Position numbers and translations under genes: made by a program | The notes under the pieces: generated by a model | Databases searched by the model: none | The model's input: only the letters and a program-made list of their open reading frames with translations | Told to the model about the DNA's origin: nothing | Assembly (NCBI RefSeq): GCF_026163565.1 | Contig: NZ_JAPDKN010000007.1 | Span: 183,015 to 247,014, forward strand | Length of the DNA stretch: 64,000 nucleotides | From: Chryseobacterium sp. YIM B08800 | GTDB lineage: Bacteria; Bacteroidota; Bacteroidia; Flavobacteriales; Weeksellaceae | Direction: 5' to 3' | Shown: positions 36,470 through 47,903 of the stretch, piece by piece | How positions within the stretch are numbered: the first letter of the stretch is position 1 | Layout of the letters: each line of letters begins with the position of its first letter

Positions 36470-37039
36470 ATGGACGTGATTAAAACCCTACTCGAAAAAT
36501 ATAAGGTGCAACTTTCTGAGGAATTAATGTTGAAATTTGAATCGATGTTGATACGAAAGGACTATCAAAAAGATGAAATGATTTTAGAAGAAGGTACAGT
36601 TAGCCGTTATCTCTATATTGTAGAAAAAGGGATGGTGCGTCAGTTTTATTATAAAGACGGTCGAGATATTACAGAACATTTTTCCTGTGAAGGAAATATT
36701 GCAACCTGTCTCGAAAGTCTGTTTTTACAGCAACCAACCCGTTTATTAATTGAAGCTTTGGAACCATCTACATTATTTCTTTTGGATTATGATCAATGGA
36801 AAAAACATTGCGATGAATTTCCTGAAATGAACCGATTATACAGAGCGGTAATGGAGTATAAGCTTGTTGTTTCTCAACAAAAAGCAGATTCTTGGCGTTT
36901 TGAAAATTCCAGAGAGCGTTATGAAAGATTTTGCAGAGAGCTTCCTTCAGTTTCCAGACGTGCTTCTGTTGCACACATTGCTTCTTATCTGTTGATGTCT
37001 CCCGAAACTTTAAGCCGTGTAAGAGCAGGAGTTTTGTAA
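36470..37039 (+). CDS. Crp/Fnr-family transcriptional regulator
   Basis: Residues 25-115 form a cyclic-nucleotide-binding-like domain (MILEEGTVSRYLYIVEKGMVRQFYYKDG). The tail SVAHIASYLLMSPETLSRVRAG is the recognition helix region. There is no Fe-S cysteine cluster, and the cAMP phosphate loop (RxS) is absent, so the ligand is unknown. It is divergent from the MFS gene and likely regulates it. Confidence 0.85.
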   Translation: MDVIKTLLEKYKVQLSEELMLKFESMLIRKDYQKDEMILEEGTVSRYLYIVEKGMVRQFYYKDGRDITEHFSCEGNIATCLESLFLQQPTRLLIEALEPSTLFLLDYDQWKKHCDEFPEMNRLYRAVMEYKLVVSQQKADSWRFENSRERYERFCRELPSVSRRASVAHIASYLLMSPETLSRVRAGVL

Positions 37040-37060
37040 TGTGAAATTGTTTAAACTTTT

Positions 37061-37216
37061 ATTTAACCGCAAAAGTGGTAAAAGATTTAAATCTTTCTAT
37101 TTAAAGTTGAAAAAAGCACACAAAACCTTTAAAAATTTTTGATTTTTTATTCTTTTGAGAACTTTGATTATCTAATAATAACTTTATAATTGTCTTTTGT
37201 ATCTTTTGTGGTTAAA
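37061..37216. repeat. MITE-like element, copy 2 (inverted relative to copy 1)
   Basis: TTTAACCGCAAAAGTGGTAAAAG and CTTTTGTATCTTTTGTGGTT form the ends. The inside (GCACACAAAACCTTTAAAAA, CTTTTGAGAACTTTGATTA) is the reverse complement of the copy at 17830-17992. Confidence 0.7.
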
Positions 37217-37252
37217 TTTAAAATTAGTTTAAAGAGACTTAATATAAAAACG

Positions 37253-37282
37253 AAAACCCTTGAAGCAATTTTCAAGGGTTTT
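37253..37282. terminator. Bidirectional terminator
   Basis: AAAACCCTTGA pairs with TTCAAGGGTTTT; it lies between the convergent Crp-family and S46 peptidase genes. Confidence 0.75.
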
Positions 37283-37321
37283 ATGTTGAATCTTATCTTT
37301 TAAATTTAGATAAAATAAGAC

Positions 37322-39463
37322 TTATTTTACCACTTTCATCTCATCGATTAGCCATTTTGAATCGGCAAATTTATCAATAATGAAAAGAATATATTTCGTG
37401 TCAACCATAATGTTTCTGCTGAAACGCGGGTCGTAATTGATGTCACTCATTGTTCCTTCCCATTGTCTGTCGAAATTCAACCCAACAAGATTTCCGTGTG
37501 CATCCAAAGCCGGGCTTCCTGAATTTCCACCTGTTGTATGGTTGGTTGCTGTAAATCCTACAGGAACGTCACCACTTTTATCTTTGTAGTTTCCGTAATC
37601 TTTTTTGTTGTAAAGATCAATCAGCTTTTGAGGAACATCAAATTCATAATCTCCAGGAATGTATTTTTCCATAACTCCTGCCAAATGCGTTTGGTAATCG
37701 TAAGTTACTGCATCTTTCGGCGTAGATCCTTTTACTTTTCCATACGTTACACGAAGGGTAGAATTGGCATCTGGGAAGAATTTTCTGTCTTTATCTGTAG
37801 CCATTTGTTGCGCCATATATTTTTTCTGCAACGCATCAATTTTAGTCTGTAAACTTGTGAATTGCGGATCAGCAGTTTTCATATAAGTATCTTTAATACT
37901 CATAAATAACTGATAAACGGCATCTTTTTTAATCGTTTTGATTAATTTATCCTGATTCGAAAATGCTTTTTCAATATCTCCGTTAAGGGCAGCACCATTT
38001 ACTTGGCTTCTTCCTGTGATGACAGAGTTTTTTGATAATTCTTCAAAACCTGTAATGTTTTGAGCTTCATTTTTATATTTATCAAAACCAGCCGGTAAAA
38101 ACTGTGCATCGGTTTTGTTAGCGTATAATGCCAAAAGTTTAGCGGTAACTTTAGAATCTAATTCAGCGCTGTAATCTTTGTAGAAAGAAGTCAGTTTGTT
38201 TTTAAAAGCAGCCGTTCCTTTTTCATCCATTCTTCCTGCTTCCACAGATGTAATGTAGTTTGAATACATATTTGCCAATGCAAACGTTTCTGCATTTCTT
38301 ACTACTTCGCTGTAATATGCATTGTTTAAAGCATAAGGAGCCTGGTCGTTATACAGTTTGTTCAATTGGTCTAAAGTTGCTTTTATTTCATGATTTTTAG
38401 CAACCAAAGAACCTTCGTACATTACTTTTTTCTGTACCGCATTAGATTTTTTCAAACCTTCCACTTCACCGATCCATTTTTTCCAATAGTTGGCTACAGA
38501 GGCAAATTTAGAAGCATATTTAATTCTTGTAGCATCATCAGTACGCATTTTCTCGTCTAAAGTTTTCAGAGCAACGTCACGCACGGCAATTCTTGCAGGA
38601 TCAATCTCTTTCTTGATCTTTTCTACTGCAATTGCTGGAAGATATTCTGTAGTTCTTCCCGGAAATCCGAATACAAATGTGAAATCATTCTCTGCCTTAT
38701 CTTTTATAGAAACCGGAAGATAATGTTTCGGAACGTAAGGAACATTGTCTTTAGAATATTCTGCAGGTTTGTTGTTCTTATCAGCATAAATTCTGAACAT
38801 CGAGAAATCTCCCGTATGTCTTGGCCAAACCCAGTTGTCTGTATCGCTTCCGAATTTTCCGATGCTTTGAGGAGGCGCACCAACCAAACGTACATCTTTA
38901 TAAGTTTCGATCACATAAGCGTAAAATTTATTACCATAATACATCGGTTTTACAGAAATCGACTGATAGTTCTCTATTTTCTGAGAATTTTTGTAAATCT
39001 CAATATTTTTTGCGATTTTCTTTCCTAATTCAGGTTCCTGAAGGTTGTCGGTGTCTTCTAAAATCTGAGCAGAAACATCTTTAATATCAACAATAAAATC
39101 AACAGTTACTCCCGGATTTGGAAGTTCTGTACTCATATTTTTTGCCCAAAATCCGTTAGAAAGAAGGTCGTTTTGAACGGTAGAATGAGCCTGAATTTGC
39201 CCATAACCACAATGGTGATTGGTAAGTAATAATCCTTTTGGTGAAATGATTTCGGCTGTACAACCGCCATTGAACTGCACTACTGCATCTTTGATACTTG
39301 GTTTTTGAGTATTAAAAATATCTTTTGCAGAAATTTTCATCCCAAGATCTTTCATTTCCTTTTCATTGAGTTCCGTAGGAATCCACATTCCGCCGTATTG
39401 CTGAGCAATTCCCCAAGAGAAACTGAAGAACGCAGAAGCAATAAGAATATTACGTTTTATCAT
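37322..39463 (-). CDS. Peptidase S46, dipeptidyl-peptidase 11-like
   Basis: Signal peptide (ends GIAQ at 20). TNHHCGYGQIQ holds the catalytic His, and TGGNSGSPALDAHGNLVGLNFD the nucleophile Ser. FDRQWEGTMSDI has Arg where DPP7-type enzymes have Gly at the S1 site, which fits the Asp/Glu-specific DPP11 group. It acts in the periplasm, cutting dipeptides from peptide N-termini for uptake. 713 residues is normal. Specificity is inferred from that one residue. Confidence 0.9.
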   Translation of the reverse strand: MIKRNILIASAFFSFSWGIAQQYGGMWIPTELNEKEMKDLGMKISAKDIFNTQKPSIKDAVVQFNGGCTAEIISPKGLLLTNHHCGYGQIQAHSTVQNDLLSNGFWAKNMSTELPNPGVTVDFIVDIKDVSAQILEDTDNLQEPELGKKIAKNIEIYKNSQKIENYQSISVKPMYYGNKFYAYVIETYKDVRLVGAPPQSIGKFGSDTDNWVWPRHTGDFSMFRIYADKNNKPAEYSKDNVPYVPKHYLPVSIKDKAENDFTFVFGFPGRTTEYLPAIAVEKIKKEIDPARIAVRDVALKTLDEKMRTDDATRIKYASKFASVANYWKKWIGEVEGLKKSNAVQKKVMYEGSLVAKNHEIKATLDQLNKLYNDQAPYALNNAYYSEVVRNAETFALANMYSNYITSVEAGRMDEKGTAAFKNKLTSFYKDYSAELDSKVTAKLLALYANKTDAQFLPAGFDKYKNEAQNITGFEELSKNSVITGRSQVNGAALNGDIEKAFSNQDKLIKTIKKDAVYQLFMSIKDTYMKTADPQFTSLQTKIDALQKKYMAQQMATDKDRKFFPDANSTLRVTYGKVKGSTPKDAVTYDYQTHLAGVMEKYIPGDYEFDVPQKLIDLYNKKDYGNYKDKSGDVPVGFTATNHTTGGNSGSPALDAHGNLVGLNFDRQWEGTMSDINYDPRFSRNIMVDTKYILFIIDKFADSKWLIDEMKVVK

Positions 39464-39512
39464 TATTTAAAAATTTTGTCTAAAATACGCATTTTAATTT
39501 TTTTAGGAAAAG

Positions 39513-39550
39513 AAAAACCCTTCCTAAAAATAAAATTTGGGAAGGGTCTT
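39513..39550 (-). terminator. Terminator between the Crp-family gene and the S46 gene
   Basis: On the minus strand GACCCTTCC pairs with GGAAGGGT(T) and is followed by TTTTCTTTT. It lies upstream of the peptidase gene, so it ends transcripts from 39722-40303 or attenuates the peptidase gene. Confidence 0.65.
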
Positions 39551-39721
39551 TCGGATTATTTTTTTTAGTTAAATATCTTTTCGAATCATATTCGGAAAAA
39601 ACTTTTCAATATATAATAGTCTTCATGTTTTTCGAGCTTTGAAAACAAAAAAACATCGTTTGTGTTTTGCTTTCGTTTGCAAAATAAATCAAAATATATT
39701 GAATAAAAAATGAACCTAGGT

Positions 39722-40303
39722 TCATAAAAGTTGTTTTCTGATGCGGCTTAAAGCTTGTGGAGTTATTCCGATGTAAGAGGCAATATGTTTCAAAGGAATT
39801 TCTCTTATAAAATGCGGATATGCTTTTACCAAATTATTGTAACGTTCTTCTGCGCTGTGCATGAGCAAAGAGATTTCACGCTGGGTTTTTCGTACATAAA
39901 GATTTTCGGCAGAGATTCTTCCTAAATAATTTCCCACTTTACTTCTTTCATAAAGTTCCTGAAGGTCATCAAAATGAATTCTGTACATCACCGTTTCCTG
40001 TACAGTTTCTACATTATAGGCACAAGGTTTTCGGGTAATAAAAGAATCGTAAGCACTGCAAAACATATTTTCTCCAATTAGAGAAAATGTAATTTCTTTT
40101 GAAGGTTCAGTAGGATGTACTTTATTCACAAAAAAACGGATAATTCCTTTATCGATAAAATACAGATAATCTTCTACAGTTCCTTCCCTTAAAATCATTG
40201 TTTTTTTGGCTAAAACAATCTTCTCAAATTTATTGACATGATACAAAGCTTCTTCCTGAGAAAGACCTTCTATACTATTGTAAATATTCAGCAGTTTTTC
40301 CAT
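39722..40303 (-). CDS. Crp/Fnr-family transcriptional regulator
   Basis: A cyclic-nucleotide-binding-like domain (TMILREGTVEDYLYFIDKGIIRFFVN) and a C-terminal helix-turn-helix ending PLKHIASYIGITPQALSRIRKQ. No Fe-S cysteines. It resembles flavobacterial Crp-like regulators of unknown ligand and differs clearly from the copies at 36470 and 61344. Target genes unknown. Confidence 0.85.
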   Translation of the reverse strand: MEKLLNIYNSIEGLSQEEALYHVNKFEKIVLAKKTMILREGTVEDYLYFIDKGIIRFFVNKVHPTEPSKEITFSLIGENMFCSAYDSFITRKPCAYNVETVQETVMYRIHFDDLQELYERSKVGNYLGRISAENLYVRKTQREISLLMHSAEERYNNLVKAYPHFIREIPLKHIASYIGITPQALSRIRKQLL

Positions 40304-40576
40304 GAAATCCTTATGGATATTAGTTTTTCGTATTGTAAAAGTAATATTTAATTTTCGTTAAACCTTAATTTTATCCGAAGTTAAATAGTGAGACTTTCTA
40401 GCTTTGAATTTTGAAAAGCGCTGTAAAAATAAATTGAATTAAAAATATAAATCAGTATTAGAGTTTAGATGAAAAAATCAAGCAGAAGATCTCTTTGTTT
40501 GTTTATATTTTTAGGGTGTGAGTTATTCGATAAAATTTGATCTTTTAATTAAAATTTTATGATTTCTGATTCATTT

Positions 40577-41221
40577 TTAAAACTGGAAAGAATCAATTTT
40601 CTCATCACTCATCATCTGCTGAATCAAATTTTCATGATGATTATGTTTTCCGGTAATAATCCAGGTTGTATTAGAAGATCCTTTTGAAAACTGCTGTTTT
40701 ACGACGACAAATTTTAAATGATTTATTTTGAAAAGTTCTTCACAATAATCAAGATTTTCTCTGTTGGAGACTGCAATTTTATACTCCCGAATTTTGTGAT
40801 GATGATCAATATACGTTTGAAAATAAGTGAGTGAACTTAAGATTAATAAAACCAAAACAGTTCCTAAAAGTGATAAGTAAACATATCCTGAACCGACTGC
40901 CATTCCGATGGATGCAGTTGCCCAAATTGTTGTAGCAGTGGTGATTCCGTCGATTTTATTGTCACCTTTAAAAATAACTCCCGCTCCCAAAAAACCAATT
41001 CCGGTAATAATGTTTGCAGCCAATCGGTCGGGATTTGATACCCCGATTTTAATAGAAAGAATGGTGAAAAGGCAAGATCCGAAACAAACCAATATAAAAG
41101 TTCTTAATCCTGCAGATTTGTTTCTGTACTCTCTTTCTGCACCAATGCAAAGACCGAGAAATACCGAAATGAATATCAAAAGCAATTCGTTTTGAATGGA
41201 GTGGTCTCTTAGAAAATCCAT
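40577..41221 (-). CDS. MgtC/SapB family membrane protein
   Basis: About five membrane segments; IFISVFLGLCIGAEREYRNKSAGLRTFILVC and GIGFLGAGVIFKGDNKIDGITTATTIWATASIGMA are the MgtC signature. A soluble C-terminal ACT-like part (residues 145-214) follows. MgtC proteins act in magnesium and phosphate homeostasis and modulate ATP synthase in some bacteria. Single gene. Confidence 0.9.
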   Translation of the reverse strand: MDFLRDHSIQNELLLIFISVFLGLCIGAEREYRNKSAGLRTFILVCFGSCLFTILSIKIGVSNPDRLAANIITGIGFLGAGVIFKGDNKIDGITTATTIWATASIGMAVGSGYVYLSLLGTVLVLLILSSLTYFQTYIDHHHKIREYKIAVSNRENLDYCEELFKINHLKFVVVKQQFSKGSSNTTWIITGKHNHHENLIQQMMSDEKIDSFQF

Positions 41222-41265
41222 TTTTTATAGTTTAATGAAATAAAATTACGATAAAATATCAAATG

Positions 41266-41291
41266 AAAAAGACTGCCTAAAAAGACAGTCT
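41266..41291 (-). terminator. Rho-independent terminator of ligA
   Basis: On the minus strand AGACTGTC pairs with GGCAGTCT around TTTTTA, then a T run; it lies 25 bases after the ligA stop codon. Confidence 0.85.
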
Positions 41292-41315
41292 CTATTTAAT
41301 TTTTAAATGATTATT

Positions 41316-43334
<2,019 letters not shown>

Positions 43335-43483
43335 TCAACAAAAATAATGTAAATAATAGTTTAAAAAAATACTACTATTAATTATTCTGAGAAAATTAAA
43401 ACTTTGTAATCTATTCTAACGAACTGATAGTCTATCGAATAATGTTATCGTTTACACTTATTTAACATAATATTTCAATTTAA

Positions 43484-43510
43484 TTAAAAAAATGTTAAAA
43501 CCCTCTTAAA
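43484..43510 (+). promoter_or_regulatory. Three TTAAA words at 11-bp spacing (Pho-box-like)
   Basis: TTAAA at 43484, 43495 and 43506, each 11 bp apart, the last in ATGTTAAAACCCTCTTAAA; the -7 box follows 27 bases after the start of the third. The same plan is seen at 47833-47858. PhoB-type regulators bind direct repeats of 11 bp period; assignment to PhoB is inference. Confidence 0.55.
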
Positions 43511-43532
43511 CAGCTGGCTTACAAAGTCACTA

Positions 43533-43540
43533 TACCTTTG
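43533..43540 (+). promoter_or_regulatory. -7 box (TACCTTTG) of the TonB receptor gene
   Basis: Exact TAnnTTTG match; predicted start near 43546 and a leader of about 14 bases. Confidence 0.7.
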
Positions 43541-43559
43541 TCCCCAATTAATCTATTAT

Positions 43560-46500
43560 ATGAAAAAAGCAAAGATTTTATTGGGACTTCTGTTTTTGGG
43601 AGTAGGAACTATTGCCTATGCACAAACAACGCAAGCTTCTATTGTAGGGAAAATTACCGGAAAAAATGTTCAGGAAAAGGTGAAAGTTACCATCGTGAAT
43701 GAGTCTACCGGTTTTCGTACAGTAACAGAAACGAATTCTAAAGGGGAGTATATTTTTAAAGAAATACCTTTGGGAGGACCATATACGGTGATTGTAAATG
43801 ACGAAAAAAAGGAAGGCTACAATGTGAATTTTGGTGATCAGGTGACTGTGAATCTTGATTTAGACGAAAGTGAAAAAATGATTGAGGAAGTAATAGTCAA
43901 TGGAAATCTTAAAAATAAAATAGGAAACTTAGGAGCGGCAACTGCCATTTCAGCAAAGAATATAGGAATTTTACCGGTAAACGGAAGAAATTTTACCAGT
44001 CTTACAGATTTGTCTCCTTTAAGCGGTAAGAACGGAAACTTATCTGGTCAGTTAGGTTCTTCCACCAACTTCACCATTGATGGAATGACAGCGAAAAACC
44101 CAACTTCTGCAGGTTCTACAACCAGCCGAAGCGGTGCGCCTTTTTCAATTTCGATTGAAGCGGTAAGAGAATTTAAAATCACAACCAACCAGTACGATGT
44201 TACCTTGGGTAGAAGTGGAGGTGGAACGGTGAGTGCGGTTACAAAATCAGGAACCAATAAATTTTCGGGAAGTGCTTGGGAATATTTGAGAACCAACTGG
44301 CTTTCGAGCCCGTATGATATTCGTGGAAACAAAAGAGATGTTGATTTTTCTACTTCTCAGTTCGGGTTTTCATTAGGTGGACCGATTATTAAAAATAAGT
44401 TACATTTTTTCGCAGCTTGGGATCATCAGTTAGATTCGAGACCGTTGCAGATTGCAGATATCAAATCGCGTGAAGATGAGTTGAGATTAAATACTACAAC
44501 TGCGACACTTAATAAATTCCTTGATATTGCAAGAGCAAAATACGGCGTTGGAAATTCTCCACAATTTGGAAGTTTCGATAAAGTAAGAAATTCAGATGCC
44601 GGATTTTTACGTTTAGATTGGCAGATCAATGAGAAGAACTTATTGACCTTAAGAAATAATTTTACGTATGATTTAAATAAAAACGGATTAGGAGACAACA
44701 CCGCAATTAATGCATTTGAATCTTACGGAACTGATAAAAACATGGATAATAGTTTGTTGTTAACTTTAAGATCTAATTTAAAGCCTAATATAACGAACGA
44801 ATTAAAAGTTCAGCATTTATATACTTTCCAGGACAGTTATCAAAGTGACCAGTTGGGGCATGCTGTTCCGAGAGCGATTGTAGAAAATATAATCACGAAT
44901 ATTGACGGAAACAAGGCGACAAATATTCAAATCGGAGGTCACCGTTTTGCGCAGGAAAGCTTCAAAAATAATGTGATCCAAATCGTAGATAACTTGTATT
45001 ACAATACCGATAAGATCAAATATACTTTTGGGGTAGATTTCATGTACACAAAAGCGAGATCTGTGTACGGAAGTGAGGTCAACGGAAGATTCCATTTCAG
45101 AGAAAATCCTACAGTGAACGGTGGCGATAATCTGTTTAATTTTAATAATCTTATTTCTAACCGATTCTACAGAGAAGTTCCTTTGGTAGAAGATCCGTCT
45201 GTAAAATCGAGTATCTGGAATGCCGGAGTTTATGGGCAATTGCAGACGAAAGTGGCAAGAGGTTTAGATTTTATGGCTGGTTTAAGGCTTGATTACGGTG
45301 GTTATCCGAAAGCTCAGTTTAATCAGAAATTATTTGACGAAATGGGGATTAGAACAGATAATCAGATCAAATCATTTGTTATTCAGCCAAGATTTCAGTT
45401 TGAGTGGAATGTGAATGAAGGAAATAAAGATTTCTTAAAATTCGGAGCAGGAATTTTCTCGTCTGATATTAATAATTATATGGTCATCAATAATTTGGTG
45501 TTTGATGGTAATCATTTGGCAACGGTGGATGTTAATCCTTCTCAGATTGGTCTTACTCCAGATTTCAATAGCTACAGAAACGATTACAATACCATTCCTA
45601 CATTGTCACAATATCAGCTTCCTACAATCAACTATACACGGGAAGATGCAAAAATTCCGATTGTTTACAAAGCGAATATTTCTTATACGCATTTCTTCAA
45701 CGAAAGATTCAGAGCGGGACTTGCAGGTTACATGGCTTTAGGAAGAAACAATTATTTCTATTATGACAGAAACATGGTACAAAATCCTTATTTCACATTA
45801 GATAACGAAGGTGGAAGAGGTGTTTTTGTTCCGATTGGTACAATAGCCGCCAATGGTGTAATGGATTGGAAAAACAGTAGAATTAACAATAACTTCGGAA
45901 GGGTTCTTGAATTGGTAAGTGACGGTAAAGTCAATCAGTTTTCATTTGTAGTTGATACAAGTTATCGTTACTGGAAAGATGGAGAGATTACGGCAAGTTA
46001 CACTTGGTCTGATATTAAAGATAATACTTCATACAACGGAAACGTAGCGAATTCTGCAACGTTGTCTACATTGGTAGAAAGTGATCCCAGAAATTTGAGA
46101 ATGACCTATTCTGATAACCAATTCAGAAATAAGGTGGTATTATACGGAAACTCACCTACAATTGCAGGATTTACTTTAGGAATCAGATATTCAGGAATTG
46201 GAGGAACGCGTTTCTCTGTGACTTCTGGTGGAAATATTAATGGAGATTTTGTGGATACTAATGATTTAGCGTACATTTTCCCTCAACTGACGCAATCTTT
46301 GATCGAGGATCCTGAAGTTGGAAAAGCTTTAAAAAATTATATCACAGATTATAACAACCAAATTGCAGAAAGAAACGGAGGAAAGAACGGGTTCTACGGA
46401 GTTTGGGATGTACGTGTTGCGAAAAAAATCAAGTTTGAAAAAATTGGAGCTTTTGAGCTTTCTGTTGATATTTTCAACCTTGCCAATTTGCTTAACAGAG

Positions 46501-46661
46501 AATGGGGGGTAAACAAATCGTACGGAAACATGTCTTTATACAGAATAAGCAAGTTTGACCCGGTTACAAAACAGTTTGAATATGCTAAAAATACCAGCGG
46601 TTTGGCGCCTTTATCAGGGAATCCTTATCAGATCCAGATCGGAGCAAAATATTCATTCTAA
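43560..46661 (+). CDS. TonB-dependent receptor with carboxypeptidase-like N-terminal domain
   Basis: Signal peptide (ends AYAQ at 21), a carboxypeptidase-regulatory-like domain (25-100), a plug domain with NGRNFTSLTDLSPLSG and GMTAKNP, and a 22-stranded barrel ending in a C-terminal Phe (IQIGAKYSF). It imports a ligand across the outer membrane. The next gene encodes a glycerophosphodiester phosphodiesterase 68 bases on, so a phosphodiester or similar ligand is a reasonable guess. Confidence 0.9.
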   Translation: MKKAKILLGLLFLGVGTIAYAQTTQASIVGKITGKNVQEKVKVTIVNESTGFRTVTETNSKGEYIFKEIPLGGPYTVIVNDEKKEGYNVNFGDQVTVNLDLDESEKMIEEVIVNGNLKNKIGNLGAATAISAKNIGILPVNGRNFTSLTDLSPLSGKNGNLSGQLGSSTNFTIDGMTAKNPTSAGSTTSRSGAPFSISIEAVREFKITTNQYDVTLGRSGGGTVSAVTKSGTNKFSGSAWEYLRTNWLSSPYDIRGNKRDVDFSTSQFGFSLGGPIIKNKLHFFAAWDHQLDSRPLQIADIKSREDELRLNTTTATLNKFLDIARAKYGVGNSPQFGSFDKVRNSDAGFLRLDWQINEKNLLTLRNNFTYDLNKNGLGDNTAINAFESYGTDKNMDNSLLLTLRSNLKPNITNELKVQHLYTFQDSYQSDQLGHAVPRAIVENIITNIDGNKATNIQIGGHRFAQESFKNNVIQIVDNLYYNTDKIKYTFGVDFMYTKARSVYGSEVNGRFHFRENPTVNGGDNLFNFNNLISNRFYREVPLVEDPSVKSSIWNAGVYGQLQTKVARGLDFMAGLRLDYGGYPKAQFNQKLFDEMGIRTDNQIKSFVIQPRFQFEWNVNEGNKDFLKFGAGIFSSDINNYMVINNLVFDGNHLATVDVNPSQIGLTPDFNSYRNDYNTIPTLSQYQLPTINYTREDAKIPIVYKANISYTHFFNERFRAGLAGYMALGRNNYFYYDRNMVQNPYFTLDNEGGRGVFVPIGTIAANGVMDWKNSRINNNFGRVLELVSDGKVNQFSFVVDTSYRYWKDGEITASYTWSDIKDNTSYNGNVANSATLSTLVESDPRNLRMTYSDNQFRNKVVLYGNSPTIAGFTLGIRYSGIGGTRFSVTSGGNINGDFVDTNDLAYIFPQLTQSLIEDPEVGKALKNYITDYNNQIAERNGGKNGFYGVWDVRVAKKIKFEKIGAFELSVDIFNLANLLNREWGVNKSYGNMSLYRISKFDPVTKQFEYAKNTSGLAPLSGNPYQIQIGAKYSF

Positions 46662-46729
46662 AAAATAAGTACTAATTTTATCTAAAAGTCTGAAAAATGG
46701 CTTTTAGATTTTAATGATTAATTGATATT

Positions 46730-47476
46730 ATGAAAAAGTTTATCTTAGGGTTTGCAGTTTTAACAACCGTTTTTATGAATGCACAAACCCAAATTATAGC
46801 GCACAGAGGTTATTTTCAGACGCAGCCTCCAACAACGGAAAATTCTATTACAGCATTACAAAATGCTCAAAAATTAAAGATCTATGGATCTGAGTTTGAT
46901 GTAAGAATGTCTAAAGACGGCGTTTTGGTCATTAACCACGACGAGCATCACGGAAAAATGGAAATTTCTGAAACCGATTTTAAAGAACTGGCAAAACTGA
47001 AACTTTCAAACGGTGAAAAATATCCTACTTTAAAGGACTATTTGAAATCTGGTAAAAAAGACAAGGCTTTAAAGCTTATCGTAGAAATAAAACCAGCAAA
47101 GACAGAAGCTTTAGAAAACGAAATGGTTGAAAAAACCGTTAAGATGATTAAAGAAATGAAGCTTGAGTCTCAATGTGAATACATTTCGTTCAGTTTAAAT
47201 ATCTGCAAGCAAATCAAAAAGATAGCTCCCGATTTTAAAGTTCAGTATTTAAGAGGTGAGCTTTCTCCACAACAGATTAAAGACGAAGGTTTAGACGGGT
47301 TAGATTATCATTATTCAGTATTTCAGAAAAACCCAACATGGATTTCTGAAGCCAATGCTTTAGGATTAATCACCAATTCCTGGACGGTAAATGATGTTGA
47401 AGTTTACAATGAATTAAAAAAACAAGGAGTAAAATTTGTTACTACCAATATTCCGGATCAATTGAAGAATAAGTAA
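46730..47476 (+). CDS. Glycerophosphodiester phosphodiesterase, exported
   Basis: Signal peptide (ends MNAQ at 19). IAHRGYFQTQPPTTENS is the GDPD motif with the first catalytic His; GSEFDVRMSKDGVLVINHDEHH supplies the metal-binding Glu and Asp and the second His; IVEIKPAK follows. It hydrolyses glycerophosphodiesters to glycerol 3-phosphate and an alcohol in the periplasm. Cotranscribed with the TonB receptor; terminator follows. Confidence 0.9.
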   Translation: MKKFILGFAVLTTVFMNAQTQIIAHRGYFQTQPPTTENSITALQNAQKLKIYGSEFDVRMSKDGVLVINHDEHHGKMEISETDFKELAKLKLSNGEKYPTLKDYLKSGKKDKALKLIVEIKPAKTEALENEMVEKTVKMIKEMKLESQCEYISFSLNICKQIKKIAPDFKVQYLRGELSPQQIKDEGLDGLDYHYSVFQKNPTWISEANALGLITNSWTVNDVEVYNELKKQGVKFVTTNIPDQLKNK

Positions 47477-47501
47477 TATTCTAAATTTTTTTCTATTATA
47501 T

Positions 47502-47532
47502 AAAATCTGTCTCATTCGGGGCAGATTTTTTT
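47502..47532 (+). terminator. Rho-independent terminator
   Basis: AAATCTGTC pairs with GGCAGATTT, then seven T. Confidence 0.85.
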
Positions 47533-47552
47533 GTTTAAATAAGTTTAATTTT

Positions 47553-47617
47553 TTGCTCCGGAGGAGCAAAACCTTTGTAGCAAAATTACATCAACAATCT
47601 TAAGCTCCGGAGGAGCG
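47553..47617. repeat. Pair of GCTCCGGAGGAGC palindromes
   Basis: TTGCTCCGGAGGAGCAA and GCTCCGGAGGAGC lie about 50 bases apart; related to the pair at 18021-18090. Otherwise the gap 47477-47903 holds a terminator and a promoter and no gene. Confidence 0.65.
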
Positions 47618-47832
47618 ACACTTCAATTTCAATTCATGAAAATTGAATACAACCGACCAACCATCAACTAAACCCCATTAACCACTTTTTATTTTCTCAG
47701 GAAAAGACAATAAAGTTATGCTAAAATAACTCACTTTTTATATTAAAAATGGTTCATTCTTTTAATGCACTGTGAGCTAAAAACTTATGCGTTATCGTTA
47801 ATCATAAATTAATATGACGTTCAGAAATTGTT

Positions 47833-47858
47833 TAAAATATGTTAAAACCGTATTAAAG
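47833..47858 (+). promoter_or_regulatory. Three TTAAA words at 10/11-bp spacing (Pho-box-like), second site
   Basis: TTAAA at 47833, 47843 and 47854, including TATGTTAAAACCGTATTAAA, which agrees with the site at 43493-43510 in 15 of 18 positions or so. The -7 box starts 26 bases after the third word. Confidence 0.55.
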
Positions 47859-47879
47859 CTATGCTCATCATAGCTTTCT

Positions 47880-47887
47880 AATTTTGC
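47880..47887 (+). promoter_or_regulatory. -7 box (TAATTTTG) of the SusC gene
   Basis: Exact TAnnTTTG match 17 bases before the ATG. Confidence 0.7.
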
Positions 47888-47903
47888 GCAAACAAAAAAG
47901 TGT

